The notes under the pieces are model-generated. The model searched no databases. It saw only the letters and a list, made by a program, of their open reading frames with translations, and was not told where the DNA came from. Made by a program: the position numbers and the translations under genes. Positions 18,456 to 31,915 of a DNA stretch of 64,000 bases are shown piece after piece; position 1 is the stretch's first letter; every line of letters begins with the position of its first letter. Origin of the DNA: Rhipicephalus microplus (Eukaryota > Arthropoda > Arachnida > Ixodida > Ixodidae); assembly GCF_043290135.1 (NCBI RefSeq), contig NC_134707.1, positions 133,860,319-133,924,318 on the forward strand, in the 5' to 3' direction.

Positions 18456-21400
18456 ATATATCTGACTGATGGATGCATAGAGCGATTGTAGTAAACGATC
18501 TCTCAGAGTTTGGGGCTCTTTGTTCGGTCTCTTTTACATGGTGAAGCAAAAAGTGGGTAGCGCTTGAACACATAAAAAGGACGACATAAAGACGGGACTG
18601 GAACTGTGAGGAAGAATAGCGCATGTCCTGTCTTCATCTCGTCCTTTATAATTTCTGGCTCTGCCCTCCCACTTCAGTTTTGCTTCATTGCGAACCCAAA
18701 CCAGCTCACCCACCTGTCTGTGATTCTGCACTCACACGCACGTCTCAAAAAAAGCTTTACTAGAGCACGCCCTGCAAGCTCGGTCAATTCAGGTATTGAA
18801 AAGTATCTATGAATGCGGAAAAACAGAGCAGTGACAAGAAGTGTGATAAACACATTACATACTTCTCTCGCATAATTTCTACGACTCTATAGCGATAACG
18901 TCCGTGCAATCGTTAGGATTGTCTGCACAGTGAATTCCCGATCACTCATTAGGATCACTTCGATAGTAAGTACTGCCTACGAATGCATTCTTTCGAGAAA
19001 ACTCTATTCCTTGAGTGTGAAAATGGTGACTGTAATGCAGACTAGTATGTTCTCGCCTTCACGACTGTCTTCAAGATTCTGCCGTATGCCAGGAAATGAA
19101 CTACCTGTTGTAAACAGTCATAACCCCCGTAAAAGTACATTCTTCTGTTCAGGCCGGCTGCTTCATACAGACCTTCAAAACAATTGTCATGCGACCATTA
19201 TTCGCCATGCAGCTTACTTTCTTTGAGAATGAAACTACTTGCACTAAGTCGCACAAGACTGGTTAAGAGCATAGGTAGTGGGCACCTTGGTCGTCTTAAC
19301 TTGACCAGATTTTTACCATCTCTCTTTCCAACCTTTTGCTATACAATGCTATCTCTCTTTTTTATATTTTATTTTTGTGTTTATCTATTCAGCCTTTCTC
19401 CTTCAACGCACCACCTAAATTCGGCAAGTCCAATACACAGGAACGCTAAAAATCAATAAATCAACAAATGAATGGCAACCGCCAATTTGGGGCTGCACGT
19501 TTACACTTCCCTGCATCTGCCGAGTGCTGGGGCTGCCATCTGGAGCATGCCAATTGATGATGAATAAAGTTTAGCATCGACGACACGCGGAAAGCATCGG
19601 CCATGCGAGACCTACTGCAAAAGACTACATGGTATTACAAGCGTGCAGCACTGCCGTGCGCGTTCATTTCTGTCACATTAGAACTGAGCTCATGTAAAAG
19701 TTTACTTGCAGTGCTGAACATGAGAGGTAATAGATCAATCATAAGTGAGGGATCTTACAGGTCCCTGCATTCATTTTCACTGCCTGGGATCGCATAATGC
19801 GCACAGAGCTAAAAAATGAGACTGCACAATTGCATTTGGATTTTACCCGCATAAATTGAAACAGCAAAGGAAGTTAATAAAACCTATGACTTCTTGCCTA
19901 GCATGATGATATTTACTACCATCCTCACGGCGAATAAGTAGCGGTCACAGGCCAAGTTGTGAAAAAAATGAACACACTGTTTCTGAGCCGCCACAGATTT
20001 CCTTGTCGGCAGTGCGAAGAAAAGCCACTTGTCTCATGAAACGTGATGTGTAGGACGTGATAGAAATTGAGTACCGCTAAAATTTAGAGGTGTAAACCTA
20101 ATAGTATAACTCCTTGTTGGCTTTCTTGGTACATTGCAAAATCCGGTCTTACAAACGATCACATCAAAAATGTTAACAACGCCTCAAAGTTGCATGACGA
20201 CCAGTTGTTCGTTCAACAGAGTGGAGTTCTGATGTATGGAGTCTGCCGTCACATAGCCAACTGACCATCACCTCTACGTAATAGACGCTTATTTTAATGG
20301 TAAAAAAATATAGAACGAAAACAAAACCTGCAAAGCTCACGTGCATCTTTACCTCTTCCCCACCCTATCCCTCAATAATTACTACTACTTCGAGGAGATT
20401 AAAAAAAACTGCATTCATATTTGGTGACCTCTGTTTAATGCCACAAAGCTGTCACTAGAAAACACGGTTCGCCTCTCCTGTCTGTTTTACGTATTTCAGG
20501 TGCCAGTTTGTCACAACTTCTGCCCGTATCGTAATTGGTATTCATTACAAGTAAATATTAAGTAAGACCATGTGAATAAATTAACAAGAAACAAAGCAAG
20601 GATGTGCGGTGGACTCGGTAAATGTTGGTTTATTTTTCAAGTAAAAGTCAAGCTTTCACTCCATAATGCACTATTCTCACCTGGCATAAGCTATTAAAAT
20701 TAAGTTTGGGAAGATCAATTTTCATTATTCGTTGAACGCTTTTAAGTAGAGAACTCCATTTTCGGAGGTAAAAAATGCTTTATTGAAAACCTGTTGAAGT
20801 CTCTTGCAGAAATTTTTATTTTTACACTAGAAAAAAATAGGCAATTTTAATTCAGAAGATATGAGGTGGTATCGTGAAGTGACCACTATGCAGTACGGGT
20901 GCACTGGTCATTTTCGGTTAAAGGCCGCGAAGAGCCCTTCTTTCCCGTCAAGATCAAGGAGCCCTTTATGTAGCGCACATCTATATCATTATTGAGGGCG
21001 CTTGTAAATGTATATTCCAAAGCGCTTGCATAACAACAATGTAAAAAATATATCACCACTTTTTATGGCTCTTGTTGCCTATAATAACCACCCCAGGTGA
21101 TCAACAACAATGGCGTGTTGCTTTCATTTCTATATTCCTTGGTATTAGCGACTAGGACGACATGATGTACGACAATATCGGCATATTAAGGAAAGAACCT
21201 AAGTTGTGCACTTGCTATGGTTAATTTTTTTACCTCATTTTATTATATAGCGTCACTGGACTAAATGCGAGCTGCAGGATAATGCATATTGTCGATATCA
21301 GGACTCGCACAATTCAGGAAAGTACCGACTTCAAAAATATATATTGTGTATTTATGAGCAGCAGGACGTCAGGAACCCTTTAAAATAAGACGGAGGCACA

Positions 21401-21480
21401 AGAAACACGTCTTTACTCATGCGAGCCGCAGCCGTGATCATGACGATGATATCTTCCTTCTGAAGGCGTTCGATGGTGTG
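18456..21480. other. Three kilobases without a recognised gene
   Basis: AT-rich, many short frames without motifs. A T-rich segment ending in AATCAATAAATCAAC near 19450 could be another LINE tail. No tRNA, SINE or exon signature was found. Confidence 0.4.
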
Positions 21481-24370
21481 TGACTGTGGTTGTTGTTGTT
21501 GTTTGTTAGTGGCGCATACCCACTGTGGGAGATCCGCCAAGAATCGAGTGGTTTCAAAATTTACTGTTCAGATTTGGAATGATGGAGGTTTAACAGAAAG
21601 ATTACCAATAGCCTAGGAAAGTGTGGTGCTTAACATGATGCATACAAATATTTACATAAATAAATTTATTCTTAGAATAGAGCAATAATCTGATTTTATA
21701 CATATATAATTATGTGGACCTGTTAGAATAATGAAACTGATTAATTAGTAAACCTATTAGTTTCATCAATATAGTCCCGGACGGCCGCGCATACTGTCGC
21801 ATAAGAGAAACCAGAAATGGAAGCTCCAAAAGACAAAATGACAGGCAGAGATAAGTTCATACCAATACCACGTAAAGGTATTTTTAATAGGGTTTTCGCA
21901 ATGTGTTGAACCGCCTGCAGATCAAAAATAAATGGTCTATTGTTTCCAGTTCATTACAGAATGCACACAGTGGCGAAGGTGCCTGAGCAGACCTGTGTTT
22001 ATAGAAATTTAGATTTGCTACCCGGCAACGCAGCCTTGTGATAGCTACTTCTTGTTTCCGAGTGCGGCAAAAGTCTCTTCGTCAGGGATATAATAAATGG
22101 CGATATTCTGTAGAGTTTGTTAGTGCTGAACCTTTAAAGACTTGCATAAGCGTACGTCTGCGAAATCGAGCAGCAGTCACATAAGCGGATGATGCACACA
22201 GTGGTAGAATTGGTTCGCTGATTGACGACTTAGCTAAGGAATCGGCTATTTCATTTAGAAACAAACCTTTATGCTCAGGCACCCAAACTAGTCATACTTT
22301 TCTCTAATGCGCAGGTACTAGTGCACGGAACGCCTTTTTACGTGATTATCAGCACCAACAGAAATAGCCGCACAGAGAGATAGGGAATTTGTTATTGTGA
22401 CAGCTCATGTAATTGCTGTACCTAACTTGCATAAGGCGAGCACTACTGCCAGAAACTTAGCCACAAAAACGGGTATGAAATCGGGTATACTCGAAGGGAA
22501 TAAATCCAATTTAAAATCGGGCTGAAAATACCAACCCCTGACTTTTCGTCGTATTGCGATGCGTCTGTAGCAATAATAACGTTCTTTGTCATACGGCGCA
22601 TGTGATCTTGTAGTAAACCATCGAAAATATTATGGGTATTTGGCATTATTAGGAAAAATGTTGTCAAATTGAATTTCCACCGGGGCTAAATTATCATTAC
22701 TCGGCATGATGTCGCACATACGTACGTTTAGAGGCTCCAGTAAATTTTGCACCAATATAATTTGTGGCGTGTAAAATCGCGGCCATCTAGCAGCAAGAAA
22801 TGATTCCTGGGTGGAAATAAAGGCTGTTTCTGAATGTCGTAATGATGATTCATAAATGCTTAAGGATGTCTGAACAGTCAGAAGGCGAATTCTACAAGAA
22901 AGCGGAGGGACCCTCGATTCGAGATACAACACGTCGTTGGCAACTGTTTTGGGAAGGCCAAGGCATAAGCGCAAAGCTTCTCTTTCCAGAAGAATTAGAG
23001 GTCACAACTTGTAAGCTGGAACTCCAGAGAAAAGTACACAACCAAATTCCAAAATGAGACGAACGTACATGCGATACATCATTACCAATGTGTCTCTTCT
23101 GATACCTATGCGGTAGTTGCTTAGCCTACGTAATATGCCAATGGCCCGCACACCTTTTCCGGCAATAAATTCGATATGAGGTCGCCAGTTAAGCGATGTG
23201 TGATAAATTACTCCAAGATATTTACCAGATTCCACCTGTGGTATATCCTTATGATGGTAAGACAGAGAGATGTTCACAGGGTATTGCAGCGGGAAACAAT
23301 GAGGGCACATTTACTCGGATTAAGTAAAAAGCTGTTGCCATCGAGCCAGCTCTCCAATATATTAAGTAAGTCTGCGGCCGTTCATATAAGGTATGAATGT
23401 TATCTGCCATTGCAAAAAATGCGATATTGTCTGCATAAACATAAGTTGTTATATCCTGTTTACGTGGAATGGTGCTCATTAGTAAATTAAATAGCACCGA
23501 GGAAAGCATTGAGCCTTGCGGTGCTCCCCTCGTTTGGGTATGAGTAGATGATGAAAACCCATCGTTAAAACAATAAAATTTCCTGTCTGCAAGAAAATTG
23601 TGAAGCCAGGCTACTATGTATGATGGAAAATCAAGGTATTCTAATCAATCTTCAAAATACAGTGCTCCACGGTATCATATGCTTTAGCGATGTCTATGGT
23701 AACTAAAGCTGCATATTTTTTATGTAGCCGAGCTAATCGAAGCGGACTCTCTAAATCATTGTGGGCGTCCCAAATCGACAGCCAGCCCTGAACCCAATTC
23801 GGTAGGGACTTAGAATTGACCTCATGGTAATAAGTTCATTATTTCGTATATTGATGATTCTCTCAAGCAACTTCACTAAGTTTGATGTCAGTGCGATCGG
23901 CCTTATGTTATCCAACGTGTATGCATCATTTTCATTTTTTAGCAACCATACAATTTTGGCAAGTTTCCATTCTGGAGGTATCCATGCGTTCCCTAACGAA
24001 TATTTCACTAGTTCTAGCGAAAGATTAGGTGATTCCTGGAGTAAACATTTCAACATAGAGTTCGTAATGTGTGAGTGGTCGCTGAGCAGCAGCTTGCTCG
24101 CTTGTTCCTGAGTACATGGCTCCTACCCACAACAAGGGATAGGCAATATAACTGGAAGGTAATGTAGAGAAACTTTTTCATCTTGAAGAGGGTGAGGTAC
24201 AAAAAGTTCGCCATATGAATAAAAACACTCAAAAAGACTGCATATACACACTGTTAAAATAACACGTTCGTGAGCTTTCCACCATTCATCATGCACTTTT
24301 TTTACCGTCAGCAGGTCCACAGCCGCCGCTTCTGTAATATATTTTACCAGCCTTTTAAGTCATTTCATGC
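21481..24370 (-). pseudogene. Old I-like LINE (RT and RNase H)
   Basis: Read on the minus strand, in broken frames: 24056-23751 (WIPPEWKLAKIVWLLK, IRPIALTSNLVKLLERI), 23509-23249 (YADN where YADD is expected), 23310-23002 (KYLGVIY, RLSNYR), 22974-22630 (LRLCLGLPKTVAN), 22667-22443 (IATDAS, the start of RNase H), 22282-22082 (NEIADSLAKSS). The 3' part near 21490-21545 has the motif GGCGGATCTCCCACAGTGGGTATGCGCC and a CAA-repeat tail. RT plus RNase H in one frame is typical of the I group. The catalytic change and stops show it is dead. Confidence 0.8.
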
Positions 24371-24663
24371 GTGGTGGTCCATCCAGGTGACCACCAACTT
24401 CCACGACACAGGGCTCTGTAGTGACTGAGTACAGTTCGTTTATTCTTTATTCCTTACTATTAGCAACACTTTCAATACCTCACTACCACTATCTCCTTTA
24501 CTAACAACATAATAAGAACAGCACAGTTTTCAATCTGTAAAATTATATCACGTCCACCACCTAGCGCACCTCGAGGACGACAAGAGCCGGAAGACATCAA
24601 ATGGAACTTGTCGCATCGAAGCCCAAACGAGGTAGCGTCATCTCTGTTAGATCGTAGAAAGCT
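24371..24663. other. Unassigned sequence
   Basis: Nothing recognised apart from AT-rich DNA and a short CG-containing segment before the next repeat. Confidence 0.4.
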
Positions 24664-25011
24664 TTTAGGGGTGAAGCTCCTCTTAGTCTAACCTTGCCCT
24701 ACTTCAGACGTAATTGGCCAGATAGACAAAAGAAATGGACTGGCGGATACTGGCGGATGGACGGATGGACAGAAATACAGCATAGAGACAGACAGACATA
24801 CAGACCGACGAACAGACGTACATACAGACAGACCGATGGACAGACACACAGGCAGACAGACAGACAGATTGATACACGGATAGACACACAGACAAGCCGA
24901 CACACGGACAGATGGACAGACAGAAACCCAGACTCACCGACAGACTGACATGCAGACAAATGGACAGACAGAAAAAAAGACAGACAGAAAAAAAGACGGA
25001 CAGCCAAACAT

Positions 25012-25092
<81 letters not shown>

Positions 25093-25113
25093 TGGGAGGA
25101 CGCTTCGCCCCTC
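24664..25113. repeat. CAGA tetranucleotide array between short inverted repeats
   Basis: Imperfect CAGA/GACA repeats (24726-25015) turn into a near-perfect (CAGA)n array (25015-25092). The array is bracketed by AGGGGTGAAGCTCCTC (about 24670) and, in reverse complement, AGGGGCGAAGCGTCCTC (about 25095), so the array may sit inside a small inverted-repeat element. All long open frames here are products of the repeat. Confidence 0.75.
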
Positions 25114-26071
25114 TCATCATTCACTGCATGGATATGCTGTGATTTGTTTAAACGCCCCCATTTGTGTCCCGACACTGGGGCTCACGTGTTTCAAGAAGAA
25201 AAAGGACGAAGAAAATGCGGTGACATGCAGAGACCACGATGCTGCAGAAAATTAGCAGCCTAGATAGTAAAAATTACCTGAGCTGTCCAATCTTTGATTC
25301 CTAAGAATTGCATAATGATTTTGTGACGCTAAACACCAAGTATGCTAATATTTATTGCGTAATCGCTGAAGCATGCATGAAATAATAGTTCATTCGCTGA
25401 TTTGACAACTCCAGTTTTTTTCTGCTGCGCACTATTTCCATCCATATTTTAGCTTTCGTAATCATTTATGCCTCCCTTTTTTTTCGAAAGGGGTCAAATG
25501 TACCTTAAAACTGAAAAAAAAGTAATTTTTGCTACAGACCGCCTAGTTGGGCCTGCTATAAAATCTTTGCTAAACAATTGGAAATCCTCATGGTCCCCTT
25601 TAAGAGTTGAACGGGACATTGATATTCTGTGCCTCGTGTGTAGTTCGAACAGTGTATTTTTATTGTGTGATATTACTCGACAAGTTTAACTTGTAGATTG
25701 CTACACTCTAATCGATAAAGTTGAAAGCAGCTGGTGTCACTGAAGCTTTCGCATTTGCTCCCCATTCTGGTGTGTATCATGCTTTGTACCTTGCATGAAA
25801 TGTTTTCGAACTTGCTTTGCATCCCCTGCTTTGTCACAAGCGACGTGTGTGCCTTTTATAATAGGCGGCCGGCTTTAGAGCACAAAGGCGTAACGATAAT
25901 CAGACGTTCTTGCGCCCTATGGCATTGCGTGCTTGTGACATGAATAGTACGGTGGTATTACTTGTTGTATTGTCTATCTTGTACACAGGACATGTGTTCT
26001 TGTAAAGCCTAAAGGTAACTTTCACAGCGATTCCAAGCAGAGGAAGTTCTTTTCACTGTATATCCAAGCAG
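25114..26071. other. Unassigned sequence
   Basis: No gene recognised. A stretch around 25560-25900 resembles, with divergence, 28300-28470 (TTGATATTCTGT, TTTTCGAAC, GTGTGTGCCTTTTAT), which suggests an undescribed dispersed repeat. Confidence 0.4.
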
Positions 26072-26170
26072 AAGCGTGGCTCAGTGGTAGAACACCTACT
26101 TTCCAAGCAAGCGTCCTAGGTTCGGTCTTCACTCGGACCCGGAAATATTTCTCGTTTAATTTACTAGCAC
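26072..26170 (+). mobile_element. tRNA-derived SINE, Gly-like head
   Basis: AGCGTGGCTCAGTGGTAGAAC fits an A box, TTTCCAAGCAAGCG resembles the tRNA-Gly(UCC) anticodon arm, and GGTTCGGTCTTCACTC is a decayed B box. The acceptor arms do not pair, so it is not a functional tRNA gene. Its body is short and differs from the Ruka type. Confidence 0.6.
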
Positions 26171-26706
26171 CTTTCTCAATTTTGCGATCATGAACAAGGT
26201 GATGAACTTTCGCTCACAACAAACGACGCCCACGCCGTGCACTGACATTGAATATCCCACGAAACGAGCGCCTTGATTCTCTCGCGTTAATCCTCATGGT
26301 TACACAGCCCAATATAGACAGTATTAAGGAGTAAAGTTTGTATTTCAGTCTTATAGATTCATTTTGCCTTGAATTAGCTTGAGATAAGTTCAAGACAATC
26401 AAAAGGCAGGGTATAGCAATATCTAGCGATGAAAGTGACATCATCCTTCTGCTTGTGTCGGTGCTCTTTCGTCGCATGGGCGTATTGGTGATAGCTAGAC
26501 TTGAAGAGCGAAAGAAAATTACCGACAAAGGGCGTGCTGTTTCTGACCATTAGCAGGGTTTTCTTGTTTTTGGCATCTCTTGAAGGCCTTCAAAAGTGCT
26601 CCAGTCCGTCCTCTCCTTATGAGCTTGTTTCATGTCGTGCAGTTTTGAATCACCTATTATTCAAGGAATATATTGGTGCCGAATTTCCTCATTTCATATG
26701 CGTTAC
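26171..26706. other. Unassigned sequence
   Basis: No recognised gene or repeat between the two SINEs. Confidence 0.45.
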
Positions 26707-26717
26707 TTCAATTATAC

Positions 26718-26955
26718 GCCCCGCCGAGGTGGTCTAGTGGCTAAGGTACTCGGCTGCTGACCCGCAGGTCGCGGGTTCGAATCCCGGCTGCGGCGGCTGT
26801 ATTTTCGATGGAGGCGGAAATGTTGTAGGCCCGTGTGCTCAGATTCGGGTGCACGTTAAAGAACCCCAGGTGGTCGAAATTTCCGGAGCCCTCCACTACG
26901 GCGTCTCTCATAATCATATGGTGGTTTTGGGACGTTAAACCCCACATATCAATAT
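26718..26955 (+). mobile_element. Full-length Ruka-type SINE
   Basis: It starts GCCCCGCCGAGG, with A box TGGTCTAGTGG (26730-26740) and perfect B box GGTTCGAATCC (26774-26784), then the conserved body and a short CATATCAAT tail. Flanked by an 11-bp duplication TTCAATTATAC (26707-26717 and 26956-26966). It is transcribed by RNA polymerase III and relies on a LINE for movement. It is the best-preserved copy in the window and a good family reference. Confidence 0.95.
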
Positions 26956-26966
26956 TTCAATTATAC

Positions 26967-29642
26967 CATACGTGCCTTGCAATACTCACCGTAGATGGGT
27001 AAATAGACAGCTAAGGGGAAAGCAACCATCTTAAGTACATTCCAATTCTGACATAGCTGCAGAATAGACAGCTTTGAGAAGACGGCGTCGTAGACAAATA
27101 TATTGCAGGCTGCATTGCTGTCCAAACAAGATGGCGGTTCAGCAAAGCGCTTGAATTGCTCATAAATTGCAAGAATGGTCTATACCCAAGCAAATGCTTC
27201 GTCATACTCTCAATGTGAGTAACGTCAAATTTTCCTTAGATTTTAACACGAAATAAGCTAAAAGAACACTTGTTACGTTTGTAGTTCTTAGCTTTCTCTT
27301 CCCGACGCGAGGTGGCGTCTCTTCACATAGAATCTGTCAAGACGTGTTCCATTTCGAAGAAAACATGGTCTCAATGCTGTATTCGAAGCTCTCTGCGTAC
27401 AATGTCTACGATGCTGTCTTATAATTCGAATACAGCTCGTGCTGAAGCGTAAGGACGACATGACATTTCTGCGCGAAACTAATAAATCAACACTTAGAGG
27501 CAAAATAAGTAGGAAGGTCAGTCTCTTACATTTTACATTCCAGTTTTGTTCTAGAACAACATGTCTTTTAAAACTGCCGACTACGCGTAGAAAAATGAAT
27601 TTTGATACGTAAACACGATAGCGAAGCAATTATGACACAAATGGAACAGACTCGACAGGACCACTCTGTAACAAAAAAAAAAAACATCCAGCTGGGAGGC
27701 TACAGAAGCACGGACTGTAACTAAACTTGACGCTATAGTGCGCGAAAAAAGGATAGCACAAAAAGAAAAAAAAACGTAATCACTGTGCACACTGACATTT
27801 AAATGCAGCATCAGACATATATAAGCAGCTACATGAACACGCGTTGAATAAAGGGTTATATGAGTAGACAAAGCTTCTAATAATGATGCACTTACAGGAA
27901 AGCTAACTCAGTGGTAAGTACAGAGACCAAGTGTTTTGTGACGCATGCACCCCGTACTCTGTTGATACTGATAAAATTCACTTCCTTAATTTCCCTTGTA
28001 CCCTCGCCCGTTTATTCGCCCAGCGCTTGGTTCTTTTAGCATATTTCTGAATCTATGATTCACTGTCATATTACGGAAGAGTCCGCCGCAACCTTTACTT
28101 CAATGAAGAGAGAGGCTAGTACATGCGGCTGCGCACGCCTATTCCATCATACCACAAGGAAATCTCAATTCAGGAATGCGGTAGTGCGTGATATTGAAGA
28201 AGCGTCCTTTCTCAATAATAAAGGTTATGCCTATGTCGAGAAACCTTCGGTCGCGCTACTTGTCACTTTTATTAGCTTTTCTGAAGGGGCATCATCAAAA
28301 ATAAAAAGGAACTCTGAAGCTCCGCTCTTAAGAGTCAAGCGTGATACCAATATTCTGTATCTACTGCTTATTTCAAGCACTTTGTGCGTGAAAGCTTTTC
28401 GAACACGCAGTGCAACCACTACAAGGCATTCTGGGAATAGGCGAGAAACGTACGTGTGTGCCTTATGTAGTGGGTGACCAGCTTTAAACTATCAACTGAA
28501 ACCATTGTGATAATCACCAGTTCTGACTCCCGATGCGAATTTTCGCTTGTACATCGCATTTACTGCAATATTTCATGTTGTAACGATGTATTATGCGCGG
28601 ATAAAACAGCTTCGGCTGTGGCTTTAGAGACCGGGGTAAAAGGTGAGATCATACATTGCTCCAGAGTTGAAAGTTCTGCTAAGGCGACGCTTTGAGTGAG
28701 GACCTGGATTGGCGTAGATAAGTAGAGAATAAAAATACTCGTCCTGTTGTCGACAACTTCCACTATAATAGGAAATACTGTGTAACGACAAAGGATCAGA
28801 CTAAGTATAACAGCTACCAGATAGTCGCCATGAAAAACTTGCGGGAATAGGGACATAGGAACACACATAGCAGCCTGAAGCGGTTGCCGTAGACACTCCA
28901 CGAAGCACAGCTATGTGTGACTTGCAGGAGTGACAAGTGTTGTACCGGTTACCAAAAAATTGACTAAGTACGTCATTCGCTACTTTAACAAAAAAAAAAC
29001 ACAGTACCGCCCTACAATACCCACCATGAAAGGTAACACACTACCGTTACCGTTACCAAAAAAGTAATAGACTTTACCTTTACCGTTCCAACACAGACAT
29101 AATTTTTATCAATGTGTCTTTGCTATAAGAACTCACAATGAGAAATTGTATGTCCCAAATTTATGTTTCAGATGCAACTTATCACCCGAAAACAACAATG
29201 TTTGCAATATGCTCATTTATAGCGAGTATTATTTGTACAAGTGTACCAGACCTTTGCAGTGTTATAGCGGCTTAAAGTTGCTTTTAGGGTTACAAGTGAT
29301 AGCTTGTGTCTTTGTGACTTATGGTAAAGCCATTTTTATCCATGCGACATACGCAATATCACGTTCAATTATGCACGCTAGCCACAAAGAAATCATCACT
29401 GAATTCGCAAGAAATCTACAGTGATTTGCTTTTTCCGGGTTGAAAAAGCCCTTCCAGTGGAGATCGTCGAAAAGCAAAGTGGTGGGCCTTGGTCGCTGAA
29501 TTGGCCCGCCGAGCGCTTATAGGCAGTCGCAGAGTCCTGCATTGGCGTTTTTTTTTCATACTATTTATTTTTTTACATTTGCACAGTGGTGGCACTAAAT
29601 GCGCCCTGATACACCCCTGCCTTACTCCTGTCGCAACTTTTT
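26967..29642. other. 2.7 kb without a recognised gene
   Basis: AT-rich, with poly-A runs. A segment near 28300-28470 resembles 25560-25900. Around 28985-29090 there are irregular TTACCG/ACCGTT repeats. No exon, RNA or known element was seen. Confidence 0.4.
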
Positions 29643-30060
29643 AGCAACTCTTTTGTAGCAAATTCATTAAAATCTCCCATATTAAAACAATTTTCAAACA
29701 TGTTTTTTTGTGCTGCATGTTTAGATCAATCCTTTTTCACTCTTCGTTGTGCATATCCTGTCGTCTCGTTTGGGCCACTGCAATTTATGGCGCGAGCTCA
29801 TTAGCGAGCATTTATGGGAACGTGTTCCAGATCACTCTCGCTGGCTTACAAGTTCAATACCAAAAAAAAACGTATATCTGCCGTTGCAGAGAGAAAGAAA
29901 GAACAATTGTTTTAAAAGCAAAGTTCTTAATTCTTATCAACTTTTCAGCAACTCTTTTGTAGCAAATTCATTAAAATCTCCCATTTTAAAACAATTTTCA
30001 AACATGTTTTTTTTAGCTGCATGTTTCGATCAATGCTCTTTCACTCTTCGTTGTGCATAT
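29643..30060. repeat. 114-bp direct repeat, two copies
   Basis: 29643-29756 and 29947-30060 have the same length and align without gaps, from AGCAACTCTTTTGTAGC to GTTGTGCATAT, differing at only a few positions. The 190 bp between are not duplicated. They may be arms of an unknown element or a local duplication. Confidence 0.85.
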
Positions 30061-31754
30061 ACTTCGAATACAGTGTATCTTCTTTGTAACGCTAATAATT
30101 GTGTGTTACGCAATCATGAACGTTCGAGAACTTGTGATGAAATTAGTCCGTTCGTGTTGAATAGATTCAATATGTTTGGCCTTGTATATCGCGAAGTTAA
30201 AAAAATGAGTTCGTTCTCGGACTGCTGGGTGTTGCATAAATATGCACAAATACCATATGCACATGCAGGGATATGAAATACTCAATCAATTCTAAAATAT
30301 CGCTTTTGAATTGATGTCGTTCTTTTATAAGATGACCCGTTTGCGAAAGCGGCATAGCCAGTGGCCGACACACAAGGCCCATGCACTCCAACCGCCACCT
30401 GATATTTTTTTTCATCATGGCATACACAGCGCCAAATGACCATCGGCCTGCGCGGCCATCAGCTAATCAGGTAAACTGAACAAGCGCCCTCCCCCCTCCC
30501 CACCAAAAACACATCTTATGTCGTTGGCTTGCCATCAGCACGGTTAGGAGACTAACTGTAATTATGTATGCCGTGTAGCTGACTCTTACTGTGGTTACCC
30601 TTAGTGTTAGCGTGATAGCGATATTATTCAGCTTTAGTTAAAGCAGAGGGTAGCAAGAAACCAAGCCATTCAAGGTAGTGAAGAAAAAAAAACCTTAATG
30701 AAGCGAAAGCTCTTATAAGATGAAAACTCGGGTCACACTCAACGCCGTAGTTGTCTGCCACCGCCGGTGCCACGAAATAGGAAAAAAAAACGTAGTCCCA
30801 AAGACATAGTGGGGCCTCAACTCGCTCCGCTGTGTGTCAGCCCACTATTTCGCAACTGAGTCACGCCGGTGCCAGGGACTTTTTCGCAAACTTGCCTTAG
30901 GCAGGCTTGAAATCAGGAAAGAAATCACGCTAATATGAGTAGTAAATCGTTTTAAAGCAGCAAAAAGCGAACAGCAAGACCAGTGGTCGTCCAAAGCTCC
31001 AACCCATTTCGATACCTTCGTTTTGCTCACCTATTATTTCTAAGTAAGGTGCACACCCACTTAAGGCGTAATTTCTCATCGTCGTCAGCCACTACATCAA
31101 CAATTAACACAAACTTCCTTGCAAATGTTTAGCGAATACAAGGCTTCTGAAAAGAACGACGAAATAGAGCATAGCTAATGCTGATGTACTACCCAGAAAT
31201 TGTTCATAATTATGCTGTAGTGGGTGTCCAGCAAGTGTGCTTGCAGCAGTTAACCAATGAGTGTTTAGAAGCAGAAGAAGGTCGTAAAGGTCGCACTTCT
31301 AGCTTTTGCTGTTACTATGCTACACCTTCCGCGCAGACCTGGCCTTTTTTTGTTAAAAAACATCATTCTTCACACACAAAAAAACCGACGTTTCGCACCT
31401 CATTCCTGTTCCTTTAAAGGTTTCGTTGATGCCATGGGGTCACGCCTATTGTCCATGATGGGCAGAATTTCTTCTTGGCAGGCTTTTCGTCAGTAAAGCG
31501 CCTGTAGACTGGTCCAGTTAACGGGTGTCTCCCGGAGGAGCTATTATTTCACAAAGAGCCGCTCATAAATTGGGCTCAAAGTCTACAATGCTGAACTTTC
31601 CCTGTTTGATGCGGTAGTAGTCGGCCACGCTGTGCTTATCGAGTGTGCTTTTTTTTTTTGCTCGAACTTGCAGACATCGGTTTTATGTTGTCGCAGACTC
31701 TCAAAAAACGTATTTGCCTCCCACTTGTACGAAGCGTGAGAATGCGCATGTGGT
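30061..31754. other. Unassigned sequence
   Basis: No recognised gene or element; AT-rich with A runs at 30690 and 30785. Confidence 0.45.
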
Positions 31755-31915
31755 ATGGTGTCAACCAAATAATTAATATGCTGTTTTACGTTCCACAAAC
31801 TACATAAGAATATGAGAGACACCGTGGTGAAAGGCTCCGGAAATGTTCACCATCTGGTGTTCTTTAACGTGCGCTGACATCGAAGAGTACACGTGCCTTT
31901 ACCATTTCACCTCCT
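31755..31915 (-). mobile_element. Old SINE relic
   Basis: AATATGAGAGACACCGTGGTG...GGCTCCGGAAATGTTC...TGGTGTTCTTTAACGTGC matches the body of the Ruka-type SINE in reverse orientation with many differences. The tRNA-like head is not recognisable. Confidence 0.7.

Noticed and set aside
24699..25175. Long open frames made of Cys-Leu-Ser-Val or Asp-Arg-Gln-Thr repeats
   Set aside because: They are translations of the CAGA tetranucleotide array, open in several frames because the repeat contains no stop codons.
26072..26150. tRNA-Gly(UCC) gene
   Set aside because: The anticodon arm resembles tRNA-Gly but the T arm and acceptor stem do not pair; it fits a decayed SINE head better.
26718..26800. 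Functional tRNA gene
   Set aside because: A and B boxes are good but the acceptor and anticodon arms do not form a cloverleaf, and the sequence continues into a SINE body with a target-site duplication.
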